Below are positions 63,641-64,000 of a stretch of DNA of 64,000 nt, in pieces. Both the position numbers and the translations under genes were made by a program. The notes beneath the pieces are model-generated. The model was not told where the DNA came from. It searched no databases and saw only the letters and a list, made by a program, of their open reading frames with translations. The stretch is from Paenibacillus contaminans (GTDB lineage: Bacteria > Bacillota > Bacilli > Paenibacillales > NBRC-103111): assembly GCF_003285015.1 (NCBI RefSeq), contig NZ_QMFB01000013.1, forward strand, positions 206,715-270,714, given 5' to 3'. Every line of letters begins with the position of its first letter. Within the stretch, counting starts at the first letter, position 1.

Positions 63641-63830
63641 AGTAACTGGAAAAAGTACATCTATTTTTTAGGAAATACTGGTTTTGAGCCGGTTAAGTGG
63701 AAAAACTGCAGTTAGTTTTAGTCGTTTCGGCAATAATTGACGAATTCAACAAAAATAAATGTAGGTTTTCCATGTAGATACCGATTTTTCATTTTTTAAG
63801 TAAAAATAACTGCAGTTTTTCCATCTACGC
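63641..63830 (+). repeat. 51-bp-periodic hairpin array, site 5 (two forward, two inverted units)
   Basis: AACTGGAAAAAGTACA (63645) and AAGTGGAAAAACTGCA (63696) are 51 apart. The inverted units ATGTAGGTTTTCCAT and CTGCAGTTTTTCCAT have CCAT at 63770 and 63821, 51 apart. Same mirrored layout as 42555-42739. Confidence 0.75.
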
Positions 63831-63952
63831 CGGGAATCGGCATTAACGTGCTGTCCCGAAACCATTTTCATGCTCGACTATCGTGCCAAAAAGCGCTAAA
63901 TGAGAAAACAAACACGCCTCTATCCCCACTATAATAGGAGGCCACTGACAAA

Positions 63953-64000
63953 CTAATGATTTTTCAGTGAGTTCCAGTAGCGGGTACAAAAAATGCGACA
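63953..64000 (-). CDS. C-terminal end of an unidentified gene, possibly an IS transposase (partial)
   Basis: Fifteen codons open to the window edge, ending RYWNSLKNH and TAG. A GCCTC/GAGGC hairpin (about 63917-63942) and then TGCTGTCCC (63850) follow at the spacing seen at the right end of IS1182-type elements. Too little sequence to be certain. Confidence 0.3.
   Translation of the reverse strand, partial: CRIFCTRYWNSLKNH

Larger units (their letters stand above)
63219..63952. other. Gene-free region at right end with hairpin arrays
   Basis: 63263-63281 operator; 63453-63580 and 63641-63830 are 51-bp-periodic arrays; GGCTGTCCC at 63603 and TGCTGTCCCG at 63850 resemble ends of IS elements. 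63290-63450 shows nothing I can support. Confidence 0.5.

Overview
The window looks like chromosomal DNA of a Paenibacillus- or Cohnella-like soil Firmicute (Paenibacillaceae; genus not resolved). The pointers are: S-layer-homology (SLH) surface enzymes; strong AAGGAGG ribosome binding sites; CcpA-type cre sites; three lipoprotein/LplB/YtcP-type sugar importers, none with its own ATPase; YesM/YesN-type two-component pairs; and oxidoreductase/isomerase-rich sugar operons. Almost everything is on the minus strand. Only a DUF6463-like gene and a LysR gene read on the plus strand.

Layout. Locus A (1-17.4 kb), in transcription order: lipoprotein binding protein, two permeases, a 2,482-residue SLH-anchored heparinase II/III-like enzyme, a terminator, a histidine kinase and AraC-type regulator, a terminator, then the start of an SLH protein that runs off the left edge. 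The binding-protein and kinase promoters share a 36-bp operator. Locus B (17.6-29.8 kb): membrane AraC regulator, binding protein, two permeases, ceramidase-fold protein, and a second heparinase II/III-like enzyme bracketed by copies of a structured 82-83 bp repeat. A housekeeping stretch (30.2-33.8 kb) holds a phosphoesterase, DUF6463-like, GrpB, a 35-residue membrane peptide and a methyltransferase. Locus D (34.0-42.3 kb) is a LysR-controlled catabolic operon: HyuB-HyuA-type ATP-dependent amidohydrolase pair, threonine-aldolase-like PLP enzyme, Gfo/Idh dehydrogenase and a xylose-isomerase-like protein. Locus E (43.3-57.8 kb): kinase/regulator, importer, TIM-barrel isomerase, Gfo/Idh dehydrogenase, GH78 rhamnosidase, medium-chain dehydrogenase and a second ceramidase-fold protein. 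A tailspike-like secreted protein and a SASA esterase (58-61.3 kb) share a promoter motif with locus E. At 61.7-63.2 kb a leaderless binding protein is coupled to an HTH-only, WYL-type regulator fragment.

Reading: loci A, B and E each pair sensing, oligosaccharide import and extracellular or intracellular depolymerisation of uronate- or rhamnose-containing polysaccharide. Locus D probably handles a nitrogen-containing cyclic or amide compound.

The most unusual signal is non-coding. The intergenic regions carry several dispersed structured repeat families: R1, a three-way-junction element abutting terminators; a class of small hairpins in strict 51-bp periodicity at five sites; R4, a leader hairpin repeat; and R5, a REP-like dyad. 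I do not recognise these as described elements. All function statements rest on motif reading only; no database search was run.
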